Below the pieces are notes generated by a model. The model saw nothing but the letters and a program-made list of their open reading frames with translations. It did no database searches and was not told the origin of the DNA. The translations under genes and the position numbers were made by a program. 64,000 bases of DNA, from assembly GCA_024743195.1 (NCBI GenBank), contig JANSXE010000002.1:372001-436000 (forward strand). The letters run 5' to 3'. This DNA is from Alphaproteobacteria bacterium. Lineage in GTDB: Bacteria > Pseudomonadota > Alphaproteobacteria > UBA8366 > Aestuariispiraceae. Below, one piece after another: positions 52,827 through 62,289 of the stretch (position 1 is its first letter; the number at the start of each line of letters is the position of its first letter).

Positions 52827-54191
52827 TCAGCCGTGTTCCGCCAGAACGCGCCCGGCGAGGTAGAGAGATCCGCAGATCAGGAGGCGCGCCGGCGCCGACT
52901 CGCGGGACGCCAGATCGGCGACCGCCGCGTCGAGCGAGGCGGCGGCCTGCGCCGCCGGGAAGCCGGCCCCGCGCGCGGTCTCGGCCAGCGCCTCGGCGCT
53001 CAGGCTGTTGGCTTCGCCCGGGATCGCGAGGGCGGTGAGCGACGCCGCGTGCGGCGCCAGCGGGGCCAGGAAATCCGCGGCCGCCTTGCTGTTGAGCATG
53101 CCGCAGATCAGGTGCAGCGGCCGGCCGTCGGCGGCCGCCCAGGCGACCGCCTGCGCCGCCAGCGCCTCCCCGGCGGAGGGGTTGTGCCCGCCGTCGAGCC
53201 GCACCTCCCATCCCGGCAGCGCGGCGACCGCGGGCCCTTGGGTCAGGCGCTGCAGGCGCGCCGGCCAATCGGCCGCCGCGACGCCGCGGCGGATCGCCTC
53301 CGCATCGATCGGGACGCCCTGATCGGCCAGCGTCAGCGCAAGCGCGACGGCCGTCCCCGCATTGTCGATCTGGTGCCGCCCGGCAAGGCCCGGCGGGGGC
53401 AGGGCGCCCGACCAGCGGGCCGAGGCGAAGCGGAAGCCGGGCCGACCCGCCTCCGCCTCACCCGCCGCCAGCGGCTCGACCGACCATTCAAGGCCCCACC
53501 GTGCCAGCGGCGCGTCGACCCGCGCCGCGGTCTCTTCGATCACCGCCAGCGCCTCGGGGCGCTGCGGACCGACGATGCTGGGGACGCCTGCCTTCTGGAT
53601 CGCCGCCTTCTCGCCGGCGATGCGCGCAAGGCCCGGGCCCAGGAAGTGTTCATGGTCGAGGCTGACGGGCGTGATCGCGGTCGCCGCCGGCGCGTCGACC
53701 ACATTGGTCGAATCGAGCCGTCCGCCCATCCCGACCTCCAGGATCAGCAGATCCGCCGGGGTTTCGCTGAAGGCCTTGAAGGCGGCGCAGGTGGTGATCT
53801 CGAAGAAGGTGATCGGCCGGTTCTCGTTGACCTGTTCGCACTGCTCGAGCAGGGCGGTCAGCGCCTCCTCCTCGATGATGCGGCCCGCGAGCCGGATGCG
53901 CTCGGCGAAACGGACGAGGTGGGGCGAGCTGTAGACATGGACGCGCAAGCCCGCGGCTTCCGCCATCGCCCGCAGGAAGGCCGAGGTCGAGCCCTTGCCG
54001 TTGGTGCCCGCGACATGGACCACCGGCGGCAGCCGGTCCTGCGGCCGGCCGAGGCGCTCCAGCAGATCGACCGTGCGGTCGAGGGACAGGTCGATCAGCT
54101 TCGGATGCAGCCCCATCAGGCGCTCGAGCACCCGGTCGCTCTCTCGGTCGGGAAGGCGGTCGGGAGGACGGTCCGGCAGGCGATCGGTCAT
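52827..54191 (-). CDS. folC: bifunctional folylpolyglutamate / dihydrofolate synthase
   Basis: The 454-residue protein is a Mur-ligase fold enzyme with P-loop HVAGTNGKGSTSAFL near residue 60, LEVGMGGRLDSTNVVD and the C-terminal domain with RLDGGHNPSAGEAL. It adds glutamate to dihydropteroate and to folates. The N-terminus has a short repeat, RLPDRPPDRLPDR, outside the fold. It follows accD by 100 bases in the conserved order trpA-accD-folC. Confidence 0.94.
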   Translation of the reverse strand: MTDRLPDRPPDRLPDRESDRVLERLMGLHPKLIDLSLDRTVDLLERLGRPQDRLPPVVHVAGTNGKGSTSAFLRAMAEAAGLRVHVYSSPHLVRFAERIRLAGRIIEEEALTALLEQCEQVNENRPITFFEITTCAAFKAFSETPADLLILEVGMGGRLDSTNVVDAPAATAITPVSLDHEHFLGPGLARIAGEKAAIQKAGVPSIVGPQRPEALAVIEETAARVDAPLARWGLEWSVEPLAAGEAEAGRPGFRFASARWSGALPPPGLAGRHQIDNAGTAVALALTLADQGVPIDAEAIRRGVAAADWPARLQRLTQGPAVAALPGWEVRLDGGHNPSAGEALAAQAVAWAAADGRPLHLICGMLNSKAAADFLAPLAPHAASLTALAIPGEANSLSAEALAETARGAGFPAAQAAASLDAAVADLASRESAPARLLICGSLYLAGRVLAEHG

Positions 54192-54291
54192 GGGTGGTCG
54201 CTGGCTGTCGCGTCGTCGACGCGGTCTTGCGCGATATCGCGAAGAAGGCGGGCGGATTGGGCGTGAAGGACGGCTCGGCCGGGCCGTCGGG

Positions 54292-55281
54292 TCATTCCTT
54301 GGCCGCGCTCCCCGTGCCTGCGTCCCCTTTGGCGGCGCCGTCGCCCTGTGCGGCCGGGACGTCCGCGGCGGGCGGGATGTCGAGCTCGGCCGCCTCGCCC
54401 GGTTTGGCGGCGATGCGCGGCGCTTCCGGGGCCTTGGGATGCATCAGCAGGTCGATCAGCCCGATCAGCCGGGCGCGCAGTTCGGAGCGCGGGACCACCA
54501 GATCCACCATGCCATGGTCCAGAAGATACTCCGCCGTCTGGAACCCCGGGGGCAGGGTTTCGCGCACCGTCTGTTCGATCACCCGGCGGCCGGCGAAGCC
54601 GATCATCGCGCCCGGCTCGGAGATGTGCAGGTCGCCCAGCATGGCGAAGCTGGCCGAAACGCCGCCCGTCGTCGGGTCGGTCAGCAGCACGATGAAGGGC
54701 AGGCCGGCCTCCTTCACCTCGTCGACCGCGACCGTGGTGCGCGGCATCTGCATCAGCGACAGGATGCCTTCCTGCATGCGCGCGCCGCCGGAGGCGGGTA
54801 TCGCGATCAGCGGGGCCTTCTGCATCACGGCGAGGCGGGCGGCGGCGATCAGGCCCTCGCCCACGCCCATGCCCATGGAGCCGCCCATGAACTTGAAGTC
54901 GAAGGCGGCGATCACCGTGCGCTGGCCGCCCATCCGGCCGTGCGCCACGACGATCGCGTCCTGGCGGCCGGTCTTGGACTGCGCGTCCTTCAGCCGGTCG
55001 CCATAGCGCTTCTGGTCGCGGAACTTGAGCGGGTCGAGCTTGACCTTCGGCAGCTCGATGGTCTCGTAGGCGCCCTCGTCGAACAGCAGCGCGAGGCGCT
55101 TGTCGACCGGCAGATGCATGTGATGGCCGCAATGCTGGCAGACGTGATGGTTCTGATCCAGGTCGCGGTGGAACATCATCTGCCCGCAGCTCGGGCACTT
55201 GGTCCAGAGATTGTCCGGAACGTCCGGGTTGCCGACCAGCGCCTTGATGCGCGGGCGGACGAAATTGGCGATCCAGTTCAT
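54292..55281 (-). CDS. accD: acetyl-CoA carboxylase, carboxyltransferase beta subunit
   Basis: The 329-residue subunit has an N-terminal zinc ribbon with Cys29, Cys32, Cys48 and Cys51 and the carboxyltransferase core (FDFKFMGGSMGMGVGEGL, IPASGGARMQEGILSLMQMP). With AccA it transfers carboxyl from biotin to acetyl-CoA, the first step of fatty acid synthesis. The start at 55281 (MNWIANFVRPRI) is family-typical. The last 35 residues are Ala/Gly/Glu-rich. Confidence 0.96.
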   Translation of the reverse strand: MNWIANFVRPRIKALVGNPDVPDNLWTKCPSCGQMMFHRDLDQNHHVCQHCGHHMHLPVDKRLALLFDEGAYETIELPKVKLDPLKFRDQKRYGDRLKDAQSKTGRQDAIVVAHGRMGGQRTVIAAFDFKFMGGSMGMGVGEGLIAAARLAVMQKAPLIAIPASGGARMQEGILSLMQMPRTTVAVDEVKEAGLPFIVLLTDPTTGGVSASFAMLGDLHISEPGAMIGFAGRRVIEQTVRETLPPGFQTAEYLLDHGMVDLVVPRSELRARLIGLIDLLMHPKAPEAPRIAAKPGEAAELDIPPAADVPAAQGDGAAKGDAGTGSAAKE

Positions 55282-55298
55282 CTGTCTCTCCGGCCTCC

Positions 55299-56158
55299 CT
55301 ACCGGCTCCGGCGGGCGCCCGCGGCGAGCTCGGCGACGTAGTCGAGCACCCGCCGCGCCAGATCCGGCCGCGGCGCGCCCGTCTCGTCGAGCGCTTCGGC
55401 GATCTTCGAGACGATCGCCGAGCCGACCACCGCGGCGTCCGCGCTTTCGCAGATCGCGGCGACCTGATCGGCGGTCTTGATGCCGAAGCCGACGGCGATC
55501 GGCAGCTCGGTGTGGCGCTTCAGGCGCTCCACCGCGGCGCGCACGGGCGCGTCCTGGATTTCCTTGGTGCCGGTGATCCCCAGGATGGAGACGTAGTAGA
55601 CGAACCCCGAGCTGTTCGCGAGCACCTTGGGCAGGCGCTTGTCGTCGGTCGTCGGCGTCGCCAGCCGAATGAAGTTGAGGCCCGCGCGCATTGCCGGCAG
55701 GCACAGCTCCGCATCCTCCTCCGGCGGCAGGTCGACGATGATCAGCCCGTCGACCCCGGCCTCGCGGGCGTCGGTCAGGAAACGCTCCACCCCGTAGCTG
55801 TAGATCGGGTTGTAATAGCCCATCAGCACGATGGGCGCGTCCGCGTCGGCGTCCCGCAGCGCCCGCGCCAGCGTCAGCGTCTTCGGCAGCGTCTGCCCGG
55901 CGTTCAGCGCCCGCAGCCCCGCGGCCTGGATCGCCGGACCGTCGGCCATCGGGTCGGTGAAGGGCATGCCCAGCTCGATCAGGTCGGCGCCGGCCGCGGG
56001 CAGGCCCGTGACGATCTCCAGCGAGGTCTCATAGTCCGGATCGCCCGCGGTCAGGAAGGTCACGAGCCCGCCGCGCCCTTCGGCCTTGAGCTGCGCGAAG
56101 CGTTTGGCGATGCGCCCGGAATCCGGGGCGAGCTCGAGAGCGGCTGCGGCGTCGGCGC

Positions 56159-56162
<4 letters not shown>
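55299..56162 (-). CDS. trpA: tryptophan synthase alpha chain
   Basis: The 287-residue TIM barrel has catalytic Glu63 and Asp74 in [16 protein letters not shown]. It cleaves indole-3-glycerol phosphate and passes indole to TrpB. An N-terminal leader of 15-20 residues is longer than in E. coli. The start overlaps the trpB stop by four bases, and accD follows after 17 bases. Confidence 0.96.
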
Positions 56163-57373
<1,211 letters not shown>

Positions 57374-57595
57374 GATCGCCGGCCTCGCCCTCTGGTTCGC
57401 TGCAGTTCTAGCGGTTGCGCGATCCCCCACACCGCCGGGTTCTAGACCAGCCGCCGGGGCGCGTCCAGCGGCGAGGCGGGGTCTGCGCGCCCGCTCGACA
57501 GGCGCGCCGTCTTGCGCCTAGGCTCTCGAAACGCCTTCGCTGAGGACCCCCACCCCCTCTCCCTGACAAGAACCCGACGACAGGAGGCCCCGCCC

Positions 57596-58726
57596 ATGTC
57601 AGACGCGCCGAGCGCGCCCCGCAACCCGCAAGCCGGCCTCGCCATGCGCGGCGGCGGTTACTATTCGGAGCGCACGCGCGGCGCCAAGCTGGTGATCGAC
57701 CGGGCGCTGCCGCTGGCGCAGGCCGCGGCGCCGCCCGCGCCCGGCGCGGCCGGCCCGCTGCGCTTCGCCGACTACGGCGCGGCCGACGGCGGCACCAGCC
57801 GGGAGATGTGGTTCTCCCTGATCGAGGGGCTGCGCGCCGCCGGCGACGACCGCGAGATCGTCCTGACCTACACCGACCTGCCGTCGAACGATTTTTCCAC
57901 CCTGTTCCGCACCATGCAGGGGCTTCAGGGCGATCCGGACCTGGCCTATCAGGCCCGCTTCGACGGGGTCTATGTGCATGGCTGCGGGACCGGCTTCCAC
58001 CGGCCGCTGTTTCCGGCCGGGAGCCTCGATTTCGGCTTCTCCGCGACCGCCATGCACTATCTGTCGCAGACGCCGTGCGACATCCCGACCCATGTGCACG
58101 CCGTGGGGGCGGAGGGGGCGGCGGCCGAGGCCTTCGCCGCCCAGGCGGCGGCGGATTGGGAGCGCATCCTGCTGGCCCGGGCGCATGAGCTGAAGCCGGG
58201 CGGGCGGCTCGTCTGCGTGAATTTCGGGATCGACGGGCAGGGTCGCTGGCTCGGGAACACCGGCGGGGTCGACATGTTCGGGGCCTTCGCCGAACTGTGG
58301 GCCGCGATGCGCGCGCGGGGCGAGATCACGCAGGAAGAGTTCGCGCGGGCGACCTTCGCGCAATATTACCGCACGCAGGCCGAGTTCACGGCGCCGCTGG
58401 ACGATCCGGACTCCGCCGTCTCCCGGGCCGGGCTGCGGCTGCTCTCGGCGTCGAGCCTCTACACCCGCTGCCCCTATGAAGAGGCCTTCGCCCGCTCCGA
58501 CGGCGCGATGAGCGCGGCCGACTTCGCGGCCAGCCTGATCCCCACCATGCGCTCCTGGTCGGAGACGGTGTTCCGAAGCGCGCTCGACGCCCGCCCGCCG
58601 GAGGAGGCCGCGGCGCTGGTCGACGCCTTCTATCAGGCCTATGAGGACCGCGTCGCCGCCGACCCGGCCGGCCACGCCATGGACTACATCCACATCGTGC
58701 TGGAGATCGAGAAGGCGGCGGACTGA
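57596..58726 (+). CDS. SABATH-family carboxyl methyltransferase
   Basis: The 376-residue protein has the order of motifs known from plant SABATH enzymes: MRGGGYYSERTRGAKLVID near residue 17, the SAM motif FADYGAADGGTSREMW, then YTDLPSNDFSTLFRTMQG (plant LNDLPxNDFNTLF), SLDFGFSATAMHYLSQTP and ELKPGGRLVCVNFG. These enzymes methylate carboxyl groups of small acids such as salicylate, jasmonate or gibberellins. The substrate here is unknown. CAGGAGG lies upstream of the ATG. The gene separates trpB from trpF. Confidence 0.88.
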   Translation: MSDAPSAPRNPQAGLAMRGGGYYSERTRGAKLVIDRALPLAQAAAPPAPGAAGPLRFADYGAADGGTSREMWFSLIEGLRAAGDDREIVLTYTDLPSNDFSTLFRTMQGLQGDPDLAYQARFDGVYVHGCGTGFHRPLFPAGSLDFGFSATAMHYLSQTPCDIPTHVHAVGAEGAAAEAFAAQAAADWERILLARAHELKPGGRLVCVNFGIDGQGRWLGNTGGVDMFGAFAELWAAMRARGEITQEEFARATFAQYYRTQAEFTAPLDDPDSAVSRAGLRLLSASSLYTRCPYEEAFARSDGAMSAADFAASLIPTMRSWSETVFRSALDARPPEEAAALVDAFYQAYEDRVAADPAGHAMDYIHIVLEIEKAAD

Positions 58727-58812
58727 GCGGGAAGGCGGGAAAACGTCTTTAACGCGTAAAAATTAGATAATACACTCTCGTCGCAACGCCGCGATCGACG
58801 GGAGCCCTTGGT

Positions 58813-60039
58813 ATGACTGACGCAACGCCGACCCTGGACGCCTATCAGCGCGTTTTCGCGCTGTCCTTTCTGGCCAATGGGGTGATGTCGCAGGTCGCGC
58901 CGCGCGACGTGTTGGCGCAGAGACTGTTTCATAAGCTTTCCTACTACCTCACCGTTCCGTCCGGCGCCGAACCGCCGGACAGGAAGTACCGGGCCTTCGC
59001 CGCGCCGGACCATCGCGCCTTCGCCGCCCTCGGACAGGGCGAGGTCGTCTGGGGACCGGCGGTCAACGCAACCGGCTTGACCTGGCTGAAGGATGCGACG
59101 AACGCCGCTTTCGTGGCGCGCTTCGCCGACTTCCACAGCCCGCCGGGCGGACCGACCGGTCCGGTCTATGTCGTCGCGATCGCCGCGACCAACCCCACCT
59201 CGCTGCGCGACATCCTGATCCAGGACGGATTCGTCGACCAAGTCGTCGCCTGGGAGGGGTTCAAGCCCGCGGATGTGGTGCACGGGGACCCGCCGGTCGA
59301 TCCGCAGACCACACCCTACATCTCGCGCGCGACCGCGCAGGGCGTCTCCGACCTGCTGCTCAAGCTGAGCCCGCCCGACTGGGCGCCCGCCGGCGGCAGG
59401 AGCTTGATGGACTTCCTCGCCGGCGTGCAGGAGGAGGACGCCGCGTTGGTTTTCTGCGGCCACAGCCTGGCGGGCGCGCTCAGCCCCACGCTCGCGCTCT
59501 ACCTCGCCGAGTCCTCGGAGCGCCCGCTCGCCGGCTTCGGCGAGCGCGTCTGGACCTACCCGACGGCAGGCGCAACGCCTGGCAACCAAGCGTTCGCCGA
59601 CCGCTTCGCGATGCGCTTCGGTCCGGTCAGCTGGGACGGTGCGGTGGAGACTGCGGGCTATCGGCTCTTCAATGCGCGGTTGTGGAACCACTATGACGTC
59701 GTCCCGCACGCCTGGGCCCTGACGACGCACACGGACTGCGACGGCGAACAGTCTCCGTCCATGGCGGAGATTCTGGGCCTGTACGGGGAACTCGACCTGT
59801 TGACCCGTCTGGCCGTCTGGGCGGACGTGCACCCGGCCGAGCATCTTTCGACGGAGTCCGGCATCGACTATTGGACCCTGAATGGCGTGCGTCTCGACGA
59901 ACCGCGCCCGGCGACGCCTAAAGACTACGCTGGCTTCTGGGAAACGCTGCTCAAATGCCACATATACGACTATGGGCACGGGCTGATCCTTGCGGACGGG
60001 CTGCCGGGAGATTACCCGGACTATCAGCTTGAGGCGTGA
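58813..60039 (+). CDS. class 3 lipase-like alpha/beta hydrolase
   Basis: The 408-residue protein has the nucleophile elbow GHSLAGAL with Ser218, the following TYPTAGATPGNQAF segment and NHYDVVPHAW, which fit the class 3 lipase Asp region; a C-terminal His is probably in the YDYGHG segment. No signal peptide is seen, so it is cytoplasmic or exported by a signal-independent route. The 86-base gap before it is AT-rich for this genome (GATAAT at 58767). It is on the opposite strand to trp genes. Confidence 0.8.
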   Translation: MTDATPTLDAYQRVFALSFLANGVMSQVAPRDVLAQRLFHKLSYYLTVPSGAEPPDRKYRAFAAPDHRAFAALGQGEVVWGPAVNATGLTWLKDATNAAFVARFADFHSPPGGPTGPVYVVAIAATNPTSLRDILIQDGFVDQVVAWEGFKPADVVHGDPPVDPQTTPYISRATAQGVSDLLLKLSPPDWAPAGGRSLMDFLAGVQEEDAALVFCGHSLAGALSPTLALYLAESSERPLAGFGERVWTYPTAGATPGNQAFADRFAMRFGPVSWDGAVETAGYRLFNARLWNHYDVVPHAWALTTHTDCDGEQSPSMAEILGLYGELDLLTRLAVWADVHPAEHLSTESGIDYWTLNGVRLDEPRPATPKDYAGFWETLLKCHIYDYGHGLILADGLPGDYPDYQLEA

Positions 60040-60049
60040 GGCCCGACGC

Positions 60050-60706
60050 TCAGGCGCGCTTCGCCGCCTCCAGGAAGCGGCGGATCTTCTCCGGGTCCTT
60101 GCGGCCGGGCCCGCCGGTCTCGACGCCGGAGGAGGCGTCGACGCCCGGCGCGCCCGTGAGCTTGATCGCGCTTCCCACATTGTCCGGCGTCAGCCCGCCG
60201 GCGAGCAGCCAGGGGATGGTCGGCTGCCGGCCGCCCTTCAACAGCATCCAATCGAAGGCGACCGCATTGCCGCCGGGGCGGTCCGCGCCCTCCGGCGGCT
60301 TGGCGTCGAGCAGCAGCCGGTCCGCCGGCCCTTCATAGGCGACCGCCTTCTCCAGATCGTCGGGCGTCGCAACGCCCAGCGCCTTCATCACCGGGCGGCC
60401 GAAGCGCTCGCGGGCCTCCTGACAGCGCGCCGGGGTCTCCCGCCCGTGAAGCTGGAGAATCGACAGCGGGACGTCGGCCAGCACCCGTTCGATCAGCCCG
60501 TCCTCCGGGTCGACGAACAGACCGACGCAGGCGACCGACGGCGGGACGCGCGCCGCCAGCATCGCCGCCTCCGCGACCGTCACGTTGCGCGGGCTCTTCG
60601 CGAAGAAGACGAAGCCGACCATGTCGGCGCCATGGCGCACCGCCGCCTCGACCGAGCCGGGGTCGCTGAGCCCGCAGATCTTGGCGATGACGGTCATGGC
60701 GCTCAC
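60050..60706 (-). CDS. trpF: phosphoribosylanthranilate isomerase
   Basis: The 218-residue TIM barrel has KICGLSDPGSVEAAV with the catalytic Cys and LLAGGLTPDNV, with Asp in VDASSGVE. It isomerises phosphoribosylanthranilate in tryptophan synthesis. The GTG at 60706 overlaps the pyrF stop (GTGA) and has AGGAG eight bases upstream; the ATG at 60697 is the alternative. It is cut off from trpB by the SABATH and lipase genes. Confidence 0.95.
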   Translation of the reverse strand: MSAMTVIAKICGLSDPGSVEAAVRHGADMVGFVFFAKSPRNVTVAEAAMLAARVPPSVACVGLFVDPEDGLIERVLADVPLSILQLHGRETPARCQEARERFGRPVMKALGVATPDDLEKAVAYEGPADRLLLDAKPPEGADRPGGNAVAFDWMLLKGGRQPTIPWLLAGGLTPDNVGSAIKLTGAPGVDASSGVETGGPGRKDPEKIRRFLEAAKRA

Positions 60707-61476
60707 GCCGCCAACTCCTGGGCGATCGCGCGGGCGGCCGCTGCGGGGTCGGCGGCGGCCGCGATGGGCCGGCCGATCACCAGGAAGTCGGCGCCGGCGT
60801 CGAGCGCCTGACGCGGCGTGACCGCGCGCTTCTGATCGCCCATCGCCGACCCGGCCGGGCGGATGCCGGGGACGATCAGCTTGAAATCCGGGCCGCAGGC
60901 GGCGCGGATCGCCGCGATTTCGCGCGCGCTGCACACCACGCCGTCGAGGCCGCAATCCTGCGTCAGCCGGGCCAACCGCACCACCTGATCTTCCGCGGGC
61001 CCCTGCTGGCCGACGGCCGCCAGATCGTCGTCGTCCAGGCTGGTGAGGACCGTGACCGCGATCAGCATCGGGCGCACGACGCCGAGCGCATCGGCCTGGA
61101 AATCCGCGGCCTCGCGCGCCGCCTTCATCATCGCCGCCCCGCCCGACGCGTGCACGTTCAAGATCGTCGGCCCCAGATCCATGACCGAGCGCACCGCGCC
61201 CGCCACCGTGTTCGGGATGTCGTGGAACTTGAGGTCCAGGAACAGGCGCTGCTGCGCCGGCGGTTGGCCGCGCGGCGTCTCGGCCGGGCCCGCGCGCACG
61301 ACGCGGCGCACTCCGTCCGGCCCGTTCGCGTTGAAGAATTCGAGGCCGAGCTTGATCCCGCCCACCAGACCCGTGAGCTCGCGCGACAGCCGGGTCGCGC
61401 GCTCCGGATCGGGCGTGTCGATCCCCACCAGGATGCGATCCTGCGGGCGGTTCGGGGTCAGCGCGGTCTCGGTCAT
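60703..61476 (-). CDS. pyrF: orotidine-5'-phosphate decarboxylase
   Basis: The 257-residue TIM barrel has the catalytic FLDLKFHDIPNTVAGA and the phosphate-binding VPGIRPAG and LVIGRPI. It makes UMP from OMP. The start at 61476 gives MTETALTPNRPQDRILVGIDTPD. It is the first gene of the pyrF-trpF unit; translation of trpF is coupled by the GTGA overlap. Confidence 0.96.
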   Translation of the reverse strand: MTETALTPNRPQDRILVGIDTPDPERATRLSRELTGLVGGIKLGLEFFNANGPDGVRRVVRAGPAETPRGQPPAQQRLFLDLKFHDIPNTVAGAVRSVMDLGPTILNVHASGGAAMMKAAREAADFQADALGVVRPMLIAVTVLTSLDDDDLAAVGQQGPAEDQVVRLARLTQDCGLDGVVCSAREIAAIRAACGPDFKLIVPGIRPAGSAMGDQKRAVTPRQALDAGADFLVIGRPIAAAADPAAAARAIAQELAA

Positions 61477-61881
61477 GGGCTCTCTCGCAGGGGCCGGTTT
61501 CGGGCCGCCCCTGCTTAGCCCGCGCCGCCGTGGCCGACAAGTGGGCCGCGCCCGCGTCTGGGGACCGCGACGCCGACGCCAGTCCGCGGCGGCAGACGGG
61601 GTGAGACATGTCCATTTAATCAATAGGTAAAACGACAATTTGAAGATCAAACATAATGTTCATGCGATGAACATTACAGGATTGCGGTGCTGCCCGCTTG
61701 GCGCCGGCGGGGCGGCTCGCTATCTCAGAGGCCTTCGCGTCGTCGGCTGCGCCGCCCCGTTATTCGGCTCAGATGGCGCGCGAGGCCGTTCGCGCGGCCT
61801 GTAAAGGGTTTGACCCACGGGCGGCGAATCGCCGGCCAAGCGCTTGCGACAAAACAAAAAACCACACCGAGGGGAGTGAGG
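61477..61881. other. divergent pyrF/DUF971 gap with an AT-rich island
   Basis: A 405-base non-coding gap. Bases 61611-61680 are AT-rich compared with the rest of the window and contain a perfect palindrome at 61654-61676. Promoters for pyrF and the DUF971 gene are expected here; no clear -35/-10 pair could be fixed. Confidence 0.6.
61654..61676. promoter_or_regulatory. perfect 10-base inverted repeat, candidate operator
   Basis: TAATGTTCAT (61654-61663), a GCG spacer and the exact reverse complement (61667-61676). The core GTTC-N7-GAAC differs from the direct GTTC-N7-GTTC LexA box of alphaproteobacteria, so another dimeric regulator is more likely. Confidence 0.6.
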
Positions 61882-62286
61882 ATGAGCGACGGCGCCGAGA
61901 GTTCAAAGAGGTCGGAAGATCGCTTCTCCACCCAGCATTGGCCGACGGAGATCACGCTGAAGAAGGCGGAGAAGGCGCTGCATGTCGCGTTCGACGACGG
62001 CGCGCGCTTCGCGCTGCCGGCGGAGTATCTGCGGGTGGAGAGCCCCTCGGCCGAGGTGCAGGGCCACAGCCCGTCCCAGAAGCAGCTCGTCCCCGGCCGC
62101 CGCCATGTCGGGATCATGAGCCTGGAGCCGGTCGGCAATTACGCGGTCCGAATCACCTTCGACGACCTGCACGACACCGGCATCTATAGCTGGAAATACC
62201 TTTACCAGCTCGGGCTCGAGCATGAGGAACGCTGGGCCAAGTACCTGAAAGAGCTGGAGGAACGCGGCCTCAGCCGTGATCCGTAA
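61882..62286 (+). CDS. DUF971 domain protein
   Basis: The 134-residue protein has the DUF971 (gamma-butyrobetaine hydroxylase N-terminal-like) domain: WPTEITLKKAEKALHVAFDDG, LPAEYLRVESPSAEVQGHSP and NYAVRITFDDLHDTGIYSWKYLYQLG. Its role is unknown; in other bacteria such proteins occur near Fe-S or Mrp genes. The ATG at 61882 follows GGGGAGTGAGG. It is convergent with the UbiH-type gene, three bases apart. Confidence 0.9.
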   Translation: MSDGAESSKRSEDRFSTQHWPTEITLKKAEKALHVAFDDGARFALPAEYLRVESPSAEVQGHSPSQKQLVPGRRHVGIMSLEPVGNYAVRITFDDLHDTGIYSWKYLYQLGLEHEERWAKYLKELEERGLSRDP

Positions 62287-62289
62287 GCG

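Noticed and set aside
57374-57595. trp attenuator with a Trp-rich leader peptide before trpB
   Set aside because: No short open frame with Trp codons or nested hairpins is seen on the minus strand here.
61658-61672. LexA (SOS) box at the pyrF/DUF971 palindrome
   Set aside because: Alphaproteobacterial LexA sites are direct GTTC-N7-GTTC repeats; this one is inverted, GTTC-N7-GAAC.
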